Part shown: positions 26,683 through 34,252 of the stretch, piece after piece
Layout of the letters: the number at the start of each line of letters is the position of its first letter
How positions within the stretch are numbered: position 1 is the first letter of the stretch
From: an uncultured Eubacteriales bacterium
Lineage (GTDB): Bacteria > Bacillota > Clostridia > Oscillospirales > Oscillospiraceae
Assembly (NCBI GenBank): GCA_900545515.1
Contig: UQZA01000003.1
Location: forward strand, 82,252-146,251
Direction: 5' to 3'
Length of the DNA stretch: 64,000 bases
Position numbers and translations under genes: made by a program
The notes under the pieces: generated by a model
The model's database searches: none
The model's input: the letters and a program-made list of their open reading frames with translations, nothing else
Told to the model about the DNA's origin: nothing

Positions 26683-27684
26683 TTACTTCGTGTGCGTATG
26701 GCTGGATGCCGGGGCTGCCCCCACGGCATCCTGCTCATAGGTCAGGTGCAGCGTAAAGGTTTGGCTCCCCTCAGCAAAGTGCTCCTCCTGGACGTCCACG
26801 GAGATGACAAACTGGATGATACAAGATTCACCCGGCTGAAGCACCTCGTCTTCTCCAAACTCCGGCATGTCCACCTGGTAGAGCTCCGGCAGCTGATCCA
26901 GAGTCAGCCTGTAATCCCTCAGGTTGGCCTTGGCGGTACCCTGGTTGGTGATGGTGACGGAATACTGCGCCCAGGCGCCGGGAAGGGAAAAGTGCACGGG
27001 AGCATAGCTGACGCTACCGGCTGTGAAGGTGGTTTCGGCAGGCACTGTTGTTTCGGTGCGGGGGTTGGCCTGGTAAAAAGCCTTGGCGTCATCGTGAGAC
27101 ATGATAATCCGTTCATTCATCGGCATTTGGGTGTTGTAGCGCAACGCCACTGCCTGGCCGATGCATTGGCCATCCATGGCGCCGTTGTCGGCAGCCGGTA
27201 GGTAAGGTTTGTTCTCCCAGCCCGTCACCATGTGCTCCGCCTCTTCCCTGCAGTTCAAAACAAAGGTGTAGTCGCTTCTGGAATAAGCGGTGCCGCTGAC
27301 GCCAGACTTGAAGGAGTAGGCCCCAATCTGTTTTCCATTGTCTTCGTCATATGGATTGAATTCCTCGGCAGTCAGGGAAACGGTATGGGGGTTATTGTCG
27401 TCCACTGTGAAGCAGTAATCGCCGAGGAAGCTGTAATCCGCATACACATCATAGAGGACCACTTCATAGGTGGGGTCGTTCACAACGGTTTGCTCCACCA
27501 GGTCGGCGCCGGCGCTGCTCAGGGTGACCGCTGCGTCTGTGACAGAAACGTCCCAGGTTCCAGAGGCAGAGACGTTGCCGCCCAGGGAAATTTCGGTGCT
27601 CCACTGAGCAAAACCGAAGCACATGGCGCTGACAGCCATGACACCCGCTGTCAGGGCGGCGAGAATTTTGGATCTTTTTTTCAC
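26683..27684 (-). CDS. TasA/camelysin-like SipW-dependent secreted protein 1
   Basis: It has 333 residues from GTG 27684, chosen because GGAGG lies 8 nt upstream. The signal peptide KKRSKILAALTAGVMAVSAM continues to CFGFAQWS, the pattern of SipW-dependent precursors. The mature part is beta-rich with no catalytic motif. Its last 110 residues (FSLPGAWAQYSVTITNQGTA, LRDYRL, VDMPEFGEDEVLQPGESC) match its neighbour closely, and both end in a His-containing tail (SSHTHTK here). TasA-like proteins form extracellular fibres; a protease (camelysin) role is also known for the family. Which applies here is not decided by the sequence. Confidence 0.85.
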   Translation of the reverse strand: MKKRSKILAALTAGVMAVSAMCFGFAQWSTEISLGGNVSASGTWDVSVTDAAVTLSSAGADLVEQTVVNDPTYEVVLYDVYADYSFLGDYCFTVDDNNPHTVSLTAEEFNPYDEDNGKQIGAYSFKSGVSGTAYSRSDYTFVLNCREEAEHMVTGWENKPYLPAADNGAMDGQCIGQAVALRYNTQMPMNERIIMSHDDAKAFYQANPRTETTVPAETTFTAGSVSYAPVHFSLPGAWAQYSVTITNQGTAKANLRDYRLTLDQLPELYQVDMPEFGEDEVLQPGESCIIQFVISVDVQEEHFAEGSQTFTLHLTYEQDAVGAAPASSHTHTK

Positions 27685-27770
27685 ACTATGTACCTCCAAA
27701 GGAATTGAAATTGCAAGGAGTCCACGTCAATCTGAACGGAGCAGAACCCGTGGCAATGAACTCTCGGTCG

Positions 27771-27786
27771 ATTAGGATATCCTAAC
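27771..27786. promoter_or_regulatory. TTAG-N6-CTAA palindrome, site 1
   Basis: ATTAGGATATCCTAAC lies about 90 bp upstream of the first TasA-like gene. It shares the TTAG-N6-CTAA layout with sites at 28924, 28985 and 47621. No strong promoter was seen beside this copy. Confidence 0.5.
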
Positions 27787-27874
27787 TATGTGACACAGGA
27801 AATGCCGCGCCCAAGCTTTCCCTGGAGCCTGCTTCCGCTCCGGAGTGTTCAGAGGGGCGGACCGGGTTCCGGGA

Positions 27875-28891
27875 TTACGCAGCGGGATGGGTATGGCCGG
27901 CTGTGGGAGCGGCTTCTACCCCGTCCTGCCCATAGGTCAAGTAGACTGTGAAGGACTGGGTGGCGGCTTCGAAGCTTTCGCTGCTGTCCACGGAGATGAC
28001 AAAGGTCATGGTGCACGATTCGCCCGGCTTCAGGACCTCGTCTTCACCCAATTCCGGCATGTCCACATGATAGATCTCATCCAGCTGGTCCACATCCAGC
28101 CTATAGTCCCTCAGGTTGGCATTGGCTGTACCCTGATTGGTCACCGTGACGGAGTACTGAACCCAAGCGCCGGGCAGTGAGAAGGTCGCAGGCCCATAGG
28201 TGGCGCTGGTCTTGTCATCGCCGATGGCAGCGGGATAGACGGTGTAAGCTTCGCCCTGCTGTATCTCCTCCTTTGCCGCCTGGTAGGTCACCTTCAGGTA
28301 CTCGTTGTTGGGCTTGACCTGAATGGACGAGGAGCCGCCCCACAGCCTCAAAATGGCATATCCCACAACCTTCCCGGCAGAAGCGCCGTCGTCCGTGTTT
28401 TGATAGCTCTGGTTTACCAGTCCATTTTGATGGATCGTCACAATGTCTGGATCCGTAATTTTCATCATGAAGGTTGTGGTTTTCTCCGCCTTGATGCCGG
28501 AAGCATAGTACCAAGGGGATGCGGAGCCATAGCTGAGGGACAGCCGGTCAGCATATTCGTTCAGCTCGGTTGCATTGAGCCCTTGCTCCGCGCCGTTCAC
28601 ATCGTCAATCTGCAGAACATACCAGTTGTCCATATCCCGGATCGCCAGCTTCACCGGATACACCACGGCATTTCCGGTAGGGGCCACTGTAACCGGGTCG
28701 GCGTCCACAGCTGCGCCGGTGCTGAAGCTCGTTACTTCGGCCTTGGAAATGCCCACGTCCCACTTGCCGCTGGCCGATACCGTGCCCTGGAGGGCAAGGC
28801 TGGTACTCCACTGGGCAAAGCCAAAGCACATGGCTCCGGCAGCCATCACACCGGCCGTCAGCGCAGCCAAAATTCTGGACCTTCTCTTCAT
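27875..28891 (-). CDS. TasA/camelysin-like SipW-dependent secreted protein 2
   Basis: It has 338 residues from ATG 28891 (GGAGG 9 nt upstream; a TTG three bases earlier is possible). The signal peptide KRRSRILAALTAGVMAAGAM, then CFGFAQWS, is nearly the same as in protein 1. The middle parts of the two proteins differ, but the last 110 residues match (FSLPGAWVQYSVTVTNQGTA, VDMPELGEDEVLKPGESC) and the end is GHTHPAA. The pair arose by duplication with divergence of the central region. It is the first gene of the operon; the -10 box is followed by an iron-type palindrome. Confidence 0.85.
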   Translation of the reverse strand: MKRRSRILAALTAGVMAAGAMCFGFAQWSTSLALQGTVSASGKWDVGISKAEVTSFSTGAAVDADPVTVAPTGNAVVYPVKLAIRDMDNWYVLQIDDVNGAEQGLNATELNEYADRLSLSYGSASPWYYASGIKAEKTTTFMMKITDPDIVTIHQNGLVNQSYQNTDDGASAGKVVGYAILRLWGGSSSIQVKPNNEYLKVTYQAAKEEIQQGEAYTVYPAAIGDDKTSATYGPATFSLPGAWVQYSVTVTNQGTANANLRDYRLDVDQLDEIYHVDMPELGEDEVLKPGESCTMTFVISVDSSESFEAATQSFTVYLTYGQDGVEAAPTAGHTHPAA

Positions 28892-28923
28892 CAATCAGTA
28901 CCTCCGATTATGTAAAATATTTG

Positions 28924-28939
28924 GTTAGTCCCTTCTAAC
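28924..28939. promoter_or_regulatory. TTAG-N6-CTAA palindrome, site 2
   Basis: GTTAGTCCCTTCTAAC, in the untranslated leader of TasA-like protein 2, about 50 nt downstream of site 3. Confidence 0.6.
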
Positions 28940-28984
28940 TTTCTAAGAAAAAGAAAACGCGCCTGGGGATGGAGCTTCTTCGAG

Positions 28985-29000
28985 ATTAGTCAAAACTAAC
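28985..29000. promoter_or_regulatory. TTAG-N6-CTAA palindrome, site 3 (promoter operator)
   Basis: ATTAGTCAAAACTAAC begins 7 nt downstream of the -10 box of the TasA-like operon, so it should cover the transcription start. The same spacing is found in front of feoA. The GTTAG...CTAAC half-sites resemble DtxR/IdeR-family operators; the regulator itself is not in the window. Confidence 0.65.
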
Positions 29001-29007
29001 CATAGGC

Positions 29008-29036
29008 AGTATATCCAACTTTCTCCCAAATGTCAA
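29008..29036 (-). promoter_or_regulatory. Sigma-A promoter of the TasA-like/sipW operon
   Basis: On the minus strand TTGACA, 17 nt, TATACT, a near-consensus promoter. The -35 box lies within the 26-bp target duplication of the adjacent IS. Confidence 0.8.
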
Positions 29037-29044
29037 GCCCTTTT
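29019..29044 (+). repeat. Target-site duplication of the IS, left copy
   Basis: The 26 bp beginning CTTTCTCCCAAATGTCAAGC and ending CCTTTT are identical to 30203-30228 on the other side of the element. Confidence 0.9.
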
Positions 29045-30202
29045 TGTAGGTTTGTCAATGATGAGTTACAGACTTTGGGAAAGAAAAGAGGACAGCTTTG
29101 GGGGCCTTCCAGTTGAGAGGCCGCATGGGGAAGTTGTTATACTGCCGCTGTCTGACAGCCAACTGTTTCTGAAAATCCTCAAAGGAATAGAAGGTGTGGC
29201 AGGCATAGAATTCTTCATTGTCCTTTCTATGACTGCGCTCCACTTTCCCGTTGTGTCTGGGGGTGTAGGGCTGAATGAGCTTATGCCGGATGCCGAGCTC
29301 CTCCAGGGTGGTTTCAAAGAGCGTTTTCTTTTTGGTAGCCTTCGAGTTCAGGCGGTTCGTGAATTCTGACCCGTTATCTGTTTGGATACATTCTATGGCA
29401 TATGGGAACTGTTTCACCACATACTTCAGGAACTGTGTGGAGGAATATGTGCTGTGTTCTTTATATGCCTTGAGAATTCGGAAGCGGCTGTACTCGTCTA
29501 TGAAAGTGTACTGATAGTACTTCTCCTCCGCCACTTCCCCGACCAGGCAACTCTGTGGAACAAATTTCACATCTATCTGGCATTTTTGACCGGGATATGT
29601 CATCTGTTCATAGGGTTTTGGGGTATATTTCGGGTTCGGAAGCTTGATGGGGTTTCCATGGATCCGGCGCAGGAGACGGTAAAGACCGGAGATGGATCTG
29701 GTATAGCCACGCTGGCGCAGCTTCACCCAGAAGACCACCAGACCGGCGTGAGGGTTCCTGCGGCGCATATCCTGGACGAGCTTGATCTCAGCCTCTGTAT
29801 GCTGGTTTGGATGGCTGTGAGGCCGGTGAGAGCGGTCAGCAAGGGATTGTAGCGTACCGTCGTATTTCTTTCTCCAGCGGTAAATGTTTTGCCTGGAGGT
29901 CTTGTAACGGATGGCTGCCTTTGTGACGCCGTGTTTCAAAGAATACTCAATTACCGCTTGCTTAAAGCGCATGTCCTGTGTTATCTTATTCATGGCGAAT
30001 AGGGTGGCACCTGCCTTTCGGTTTTGATTCGACAACTCAACCTTAACACAGGCCATCCCTATTTGCCACCTTTTTTCTCTCAATCCGGAAAAAGCGCCGC
30101 AGGCATCGTAGTAGTGCTGTGGGAATGTGCGGAAACCGCACTGCGGTTTTCCACATTTCCACAGCCCCTGCTCCGGTGTCACACATCATTGTAAATCCTA
30201 CA
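29045..30202 (-). mobile_element. Intact insertion sequence, 1158 bp, IS481/IS1202-like
   Basis: The terminal inverted repeats TGTAGGTTTGTCAATGATG (29045-29063) and the complement of CATCATTGTAAATCCTACA (30184-30202) match at 16 of 19 positions. One transposase fills the element. It is bounded by a perfect 26-bp direct repeat, far longer than the duplication of most IS families but as reported for the IS1202 group. It sits between the divergent promoters of the TasA-like operon and trpS. A 3' fragment of a sister copy is at 14546-14705. Confidence 0.92.
29055..30056 (-). CDS. DDE transposase of the intact insertion sequence
   Basis: It has 333 residues from ATG 30056, preceded by AAGGTGG at 9 nt; ATG 29993 (312 residues, MNKITQDMRFKQAV) is an alternative. 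An N-terminal helix-turn-helix (ITQDMRFKQAVIEYSLKHGV ... SRQNIYRWRKKYDG) is followed by an rve-type integrase core with the acidic triad visible in QIDVKFVP, IQTDNGSEF and GKVERSHRKDNEEFY. It should cut and join the IS ends. The frame is unbroken and all key residues are present, so the element may be active. Family assignment between IS481 and IS1202 is uncertain. Confidence 0.92.
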   Translation of the reverse strand: MACVKVELSNQNRKAGATLFAMNKITQDMRFKQAVIEYSLKHGVTKAAIRYKTSRQNIYRWRKKYDGTLQSLADRSHRPHSHPNQHTEAEIKLVQDMRRRNPHAGLVVFWVKLRQRGYTRSISGLYRLLRRIHGNPIKLPNPKYTPKPYEQMTYPGQKCQIDVKFVPQSCLVGEVAEEKYYQYTFIDEYSRFRILKAYKEHSTYSSTQFLKYVVKQFPYAIECIQTDNGSEFTNRLNSKATKKKTLFETTLEELGIRHKLIQPYTPRHNGKVERSHRKDNEEFYACHTFYSFEDFQKQLAVRQRQYNNFPMRPLNWKAPKAVLFSFPKSVTHH

Positions 30203-30228
30203 CTTTCTCCCAAATGTCAAGCCCTTTT
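30203..30228 (+). repeat. Target-site duplication of the IS, right copy
   Basis: Identical to 29019-29044. It ends 4 bp before the trpS promoter. Confidence 0.9.
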
Positions 30229-30232
30229 TCTC

Positions 30233-30261
30233 TTGACTTTTGGAAGCAGGGAGGCTATAGT
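30233..30261 (+). promoter_or_regulatory. Sigma-A promoter of trpS
   Basis: TTGACT, 17 nt, TATAGT, upstream of the T-box leader. Confidence 0.75.
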
Positions 30262-30274
30262 AAAGCCATAATAT

Positions 30275-30510
30275 GTCAAACCGCAGATGGAGAAGTAGTA
30301 CGGGTGCCTCCGGCCTCCAGAGAGCGGCCCGGATGGTGGAAGGGCTGCAGGCTGTGCATTCTGAATGGGCTCCGGAGGGCGGCCCGAAGGTTCAGTAGGC
30401 GCCGACGGCATCCGGCCGTTATCCGGAAAGCTCATGTTGGTGAGCATGTACACAGGTGGCGTATAGACTTTGGTCTTATCCTTTGTAGGATAGGGCCGTT
30501 TATTTTTTAA
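30275..30510 (+). ncRNA. Tryptophan T-box riboswitch
   Basis: This leader RNA senses uncharged tRNA-Trp and controls trpS. Visible parts are the stem I GATGGAGAAGTAGTACGGG start, the AGAGAGC motif (30319-30325), the specifier UGG in GAAUGGGCUCCGGAG (30366-30368), the stem III GACGG...CCGTTATC block, a T-box-like AGGTGGCGT (30454-30462) and a terminator with arms GGTCTTATCC (30472-30481) and GGATAGGGCC (30488-30497) followed by a T-run. The T-box sequence departs from the usual GGTGGNACCGCG. Trp specificity agrees with the downstream gene. Confidence 0.88.
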
Positions 30511-30526
30511 CAGGAGGAATTCGTCC

Positions 30527-31609
30527 ATGGAAAAAATCATTCTCACAGGGGACCGGCCCACAGGGCGGCTCCATTTGGGGCATTACGTAGGCTCTCTGAA
30601 GCGGCGGGTAGAGCTGCAGAATTCCGGGCAGTACGACAAGGTGTTCATCATGATCGCCGATGCCCAGGCCCTCACCGACAATGCGGACCATCCGGAAAAA
30701 ATCCGGGAAAATATCATTGAGGTTGCCCTGGACTACCTGTCCTGCGGCCTGGACCCGGCCAAGTCCACCCTGTTCATTCAATCCCAGGTCTCTGAGCTGA
30801 CGGAGCTCACCTTCTTCTACATGAATCTAGTCACTGTGTCCCGGCTTCAACGGAATCCCACGGTGAAGGCGGAGATCCAGCTGCGGAACTTCGAAGCCAG
30901 CATTCCCGTGGGCTTCTTCACGTACCCCATCAGCCAGGCGGCGGACATCACCGCCTTCCGGGCCACGACTGTACCTGTGGGAGAGGATCAGCTGCCTATG
31001 CTGGAGCAGGCCCGGGAAATTGTGCGCCGGTTCAATCTGACCTATGGAGAAACCCTGGTGGAGCCGGAGGCCCTGGTGCCCCAGAATCAGGTCTGCTGCC
31101 GCCTCCCCGGCACAGACGGCAAGGCCAAGATGAGCAAATCTCTGGGCAACTGCATCTACCTGTCCGACACCGAGGCTGAGGTCAAGCAGAAGGTGATGAA
31201 CATGTTCACCGATCCCAATCACCTGAAGGTCTCCGATCCCGGCAGTCTGGAGGGCAACGCCGTATTCACTTACCTGGACGCCTTCTGTCAGGACGAACAC
31301 TTTGCAGCCTTCCTGCCGGAATATGCCAATCTGGACGAGCTGAAGGCCCATTACCAGCGGGGCGGTTTGGGGGATGTGAAGGTCAAAAAATTCCTGAACA
31401 GCATCCTTCAGGCGGAGCTGGCGCCCATCCGGGAGCGCAGGGCCCAGTGGCAAAAGGATATCCCCGGCGTCTATGAAATCCTGAAGAAGGGCAGCGAAGT
31501 GGCCCGGGCCGAGGCCGCCCAAACCCTGGCAGATGTGAAGCGGGCCATGCGCATCAATTATTTTGAAGACGGCGCACTCATTCAGTCTCAGGTGGAGAAA
31601 TACAGGTAA
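30527..31609 (+). CDS. trpS: Tryptophanyl-tRNA synthetase
   Basis: It has 360 residues and AGGAGG 8 nt upstream. It is a class I synthetase that charges tRNA-Trp. Signatures are the HLGH form of the HIGH motif in PTGRLHLGHYVGS (residues 11-23), the Trp-pocket region QAADITAFRATTVPVGEDQ and the KMSKS loop (DGKAKMSKSLGN). The length is slightly above the common 330 residues. It is controlled by the T-box in front. An IS has inserted just upstream of its promoter without disturbing it. Confidence 0.97.
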   Translation: MEKIILTGDRPTGRLHLGHYVGSLKRRVELQNSGQYDKVFIMIADAQALTDNADHPEKIRENIIEVALDYLSCGLDPAKSTLFIQSQVSELTELTFFYMNLVTVSRLQRNPTVKAEIQLRNFEASIPVGFFTYPISQAADITAFRATTVPVGEDQLPMLEQAREIVRRFNLTYGETLVEPEALVPQNQVCCRLPGTDGKAKMSKSLGNCIYLSDTEAEVKQKVMNMFTDPNHLKVSDPGSLEGNAVFTYLDAFCQDEHFAAFLPEYANLDELKAHYQRGGLGDVKVKKFLNSILQAELAPIRERRAQWQKDIPGVYEILKKGSEVARAEAAQTLADVKRAMRINYFEDGALIQSQVEKYR

Positions 31610-31615
31610 CGGAAA

Positions 31616-31643
31616 AGGGGAATCGGACGCATCCGATTCCCCT
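31616..31643 (+). terminator. Hairpin after trpS, probable terminator
   Basis: The 12-bp arms AGGGGAATCGGA and TCCGATTCCCCT enclose a CGCA loop, 7 bp after the stop. No T-run follows. Nothing further is seen to 31820. Confidence 0.55.
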
Positions 31644-31820
31644 AAGCATGCTCCGCAGAAACATACCCCAATTCACATCCATCATATACTGCAGGCGGCA
31701 CAGAAATGATAGGTCAGCACATGCTTTATGATACAACGGCAACGTGAAATCGTCAAGAAATATCCATATAAGCCAGAAACCAATGAAGCTAGCTTTTCTA
31801 TCCAAGCTGCAAGCTCATCC

Positions 31821-32534
31821 TTACAGCTGCGAAAATACCTCTCCCAGGCTCCGGTGGAGGACCAGGTTGGCGTAGCCGTCATAGGGCGTTTCATCCCGGT
31901 TGATGAGGACCAGGCGGTTGCCGCGGTAGTACTGGATGAGACCGGCGGCAGGATATACCGTGAGGCTGGTGCCACCTACCATCAGCAGGTCTGCCTGACC
32001 AATGGCGCAGATGCTGCCGGTCAGCGTCTTCTCGTCCAGGCTCTCCTCATAAAGGACGACATCCGGCTTGACCGTACCCCCACAGGTGCACAGCGGTACC
32101 CCCTGGGCATGCTTCACATACTCCGCCGGATAAAATTTTCCACATTTTTCGCAATAATTCCGCAGGACGCTGCCGTGGAGCTCATAGACCCGGCGGCTTC
32201 CTGCTTTTTGGTGCAGGCCGTCAATGTTCTGGGTGACTACAGCCAGGAGCTTCCCCTCCTGCTCCCATTGTGCCAGCTTTTGGTGCGTGACATTGGGCTG
32301 GAAGCCCAAGGGCAGCATCTTCTCCCGGTAAAACCGAAAAAAGTAGGCTGGATTGGCACGGTAAAAGCTGTGACTGATGATGGTCTCCGGCGGGTACTCA
32401 AATTTTTGATGGTACAAGCCATCCACACTGCGAAAGTCGGGAATCCCGGACTCCGTGCTGACGCCAGCCCCTCCAAAGAACACGATGCGGTGACTCTCCT
32501 GCACCCATTGGCGCAGAGTTTCCAATGCGTCCAT
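31821..32534 (-). CDS. cobB: Sir2-family NAD-dependent protein deacylase
   Basis: It has 237 residues. It removes acetyl or other acyl groups from lysine using NAD+. Seen are GAGVSTESGIPDFRS, the TQNIDGLH block, the catalytic His in YELHGS, the zinc Cys pairs CEKC and CTCGG, and GTSLTVYPAA near the C-terminus. It is the last gene of the long leftward run; its ATG abuts the stop of the GNAT gene, so an acetyltransferase and a deacetylase are paired, possibly opposing each other on protein targets. Confidence 0.96.
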   Translation of the reverse strand: MDALETLRQWVQESHRIVFFGGAGVSTESGIPDFRSVDGLYHQKFEYPPETIISHSFYRANPAYFFRFYREKMLPLGFQPNVTHQKLAQWEQEGKLLAVVTQNIDGLHQKAGSRRVYELHGSVLRNYCEKCGKFYPAEYVKHAQGVPLCTCGGTVKPDVVLYEESLDEKTLTGSICAIGQADLLMVGGTSLTVYPAAGLIQYYRGNRLVLINRDETPYDGYANLVLHRSLGEVFSQL

Positions 32535-32990
32535 TTAGCCTTCCTCCCCTCGTAACACATAAACCCGTTCTGCCTCATCCATTTCCTCCGTCGGCTGGAA
32601 TCCAAAGCTCCGGTACAGCTTCACCGCCCTGGTGTTTTCGTCGTCCACGGTGGTATACACATCCCGGCATCCGTACTGGCGCCGGATTTGTTCCACCACC
32701 AGCGGGAGCGCCCGGGTCCCATAACCCCGGCCCTGATACCGGACATCGATCATGTACCGGCACAGAAGATACCGGTCCCGCTCCTGCCAGTAGCCGTAGA
32801 AAGCAAAGCCCACAGGGGTTTCCCCATCTACCAGCAGGCGACAGTCCCAATTCGGATCATACCGGGCCTGCAGCAGGGAGAAGGCGTTGCTGATGATCCA
32901 CTTCTCGTCCAGAGGAATCTTCCGTTCCGGGTCTGTAGTCAGAAAAACCGCCTGCTTCCAGTTCTCCCCGGTGACTTCAGTCAATTCCAC
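32535..32990 (-). CDS. GNAT-family N-acetyltransferase
   Basis: It has 151 residues from GTG 32990 with AGGAGGG 8 nt upstream; the start lies 14 nt inside the end of trmD. The acetyl-CoA site is visible as V-RYQGRGYGTRAL (motif A) and the C-terminal DENTRAVKLYRSFGF motif B follows. The substrate (small molecule or protein N-terminus or lysine) cannot be told. Overlap with trmD and contact with sir2 indicate co-translation. Confidence 0.9.
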   Translation of the reverse strand: MELTEVTGENWKQAVFLTTDPERKIPLDEKWIISNAFSLLQARYDPNWDCRLLVDGETPVGFAFYGYWQERDRYLLCRYMIDVRYQGRGYGTRALPLVVEQIRRQYGCRDVYTTVDDENTRAVKLYRSFGFQPTEEMDEAERVYVLRGEEG

Positions 32991-33732
32991 AGTCCCATCC
33001 CTCCTGTTCGATTTCTTCCAGGAGCTTTTTCTCCTGCTTGGTCTCAAAGGTGACTTTCTCAAACATATCCGGCCGCCTGGCCCGGGTCCGGCGCAGAGCC
33101 TGCTTTCGCCGCCACCGGGCCACCTTGGCGTGATCCCCGGACAGAAGAATCTCTGGCGCCTGCAGGCCGTGCCAAAGGGCGGGGCGACTGTACTGCGGGT
33201 ACTCCAAAAGGCCGCCAAAATGGCTCTCGTCCTGGAAGCACTCCGGGTCCGCCAGGACCCCCGGCACCATGCGACACACCGCATCGGTCACCGCCATAGC
33301 GGCAATCTCCCCGCCGGTGAGGACGAAGTCTCCCAGGGACAGCTCTTCATCCACACATTCGTCAATGAATCGCTGGTCAATGCCCTCGTAATGGCCGCAA
33401 ACCAGGACCAGACTCTCCATCTGGCTGAGGCGAATGGCGTCGGCCTGACAAAAGGTGTGGCCGCAGGGGGATAAATAGATGGTATGCACCGGACCTCCCA
33501 CCTCGTCGCACACATGCTCCCAGCACCGGTACAGAGGGTCGGCCTGCATGATGGCCCCCCGGCCGCCGCCATAGGGGTAGTCATCCACCTGGCATTGCTT
33601 GCTGGCGGTGTAGTCCCGGATCTGATGGGCCTCAATGCGGATGAAGCCCCGCTCCTGGGCCCGGCCCAGGATGCTCTCCGACAGCACGTCCCCCAGCGAA
33701 TCCGGGAACAAGGTCATAATATCAATCCGCAT
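32977..33732 (-). CDS. trmD: tRNA (guanine(37)-N1)-methyltransferase
   Basis: It has 251 residues from ATG 33732 with GAGGGG upstream. It methylates G37 next to the anticodon and prevents frameshifting. Signatures are MRIDIMTLFPD, DYPYGGGRGAIMQADPL, VLVCGHYEGIDQRFID and the knot LGDFVLTGGEIAAM. It overlaps rimM by 11 nt. In most Firmicutes it sits with rpsP and rplS; neither is found here. Confidence 0.98.
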   Translation of the reverse strand: MRIDIMTLFPDSLGDVLSESILGRAQERGFIRIEAHQIRDYTASKQCQVDDYPYGGGRGAIMQADPLYRCWEHVCDEVGGPVHTIYLSPCGHTFCQADAIRLSQMESLVLVCGHYEGIDQRFIDECVDEELSLGDFVLTGGEIAAMAVTDAVCRMVPGVLADPECFQDESHFGGLLEYPQYSRPALWHGLQAPEILLSGDHAKVARWRRKQALRRTRARRPDMFEKVTFETKQEKKLLEEIEQEGWDCGID

Positions 33733-34219
33733 CGGTCTGCATCCCCTCAATGAGCTTGACCCGGACAAAGCCCCGATCCGGGTCCGTCTCCAGCAGGAAT
33801 TCCTTTACCGCCGGAATCATATAGGTGTGCTCCCCCTGGACCACATACACATCGTTGCCGGGCATGGTCAGGATCTCCCGGATGACGCCGATTTCCCGCT
33901 CCCCCTCCAGGACCCGGAGGCCGATCAGGTCGGCGATGAAGTAGGTCCCCTCTTCCAGCTCCACATCCTCCCGGTCCACCTGGACCACGGTGTCCCGCAG
34001 GGTCTGGGCAGCCTCTACGGTGTCCACGCCTTGGAGCTTCAGGAGCACACAGGTCTTCTGGACCCGGGCAGATTCCAGGACGTACTCCCTTCCCTTCAGG
34101 TACACCCGGTCAAACAGGGTCAGAAACTCCGGCCCATCGGCCCAGGGCAGGACCTTCACCTCGCCCCGGATTCCGTGGGTGGAAACAATCTGTCCGGCAT
34201 CTAAATACTGCTGCTTCAT
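33722..34219 (-). CDS. rimM: 16S rRNA-processing protein RimM
   Basis: It has 165 residues. It binds ribosomal protein S19 and helps mature the 30S head. Visible are GQIVSTHGIRGEVKVLPWAD at the N-terminus (RimM beta barrel) and IPAVKEFLLETDPDRGFVRV, then LIEGM (PRC-like barrel). It is 33 bp after mrdA on the leftward transcript and overlaps trmD. Confidence 0.97.
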   Translation of the reverse strand: MKQQYLDAGQIVSTHGIRGEVKVLPWADGPEFLTLFDRVYLKGREYVLESARVQKTCVLLKLQGVDTVEAAQTLRDTVVQVDREDVELEEGTYFIADLIGLRVLEGEREIGVIREILTMPGNDVYVVQGEHTYMIPAVKEFLLETDPDRGFVRVKLIEGMQTDAD

Positions 34220-34252
34220 GTGTCGTTCCTCCTATTTGGCCCAGCCGGGGCC

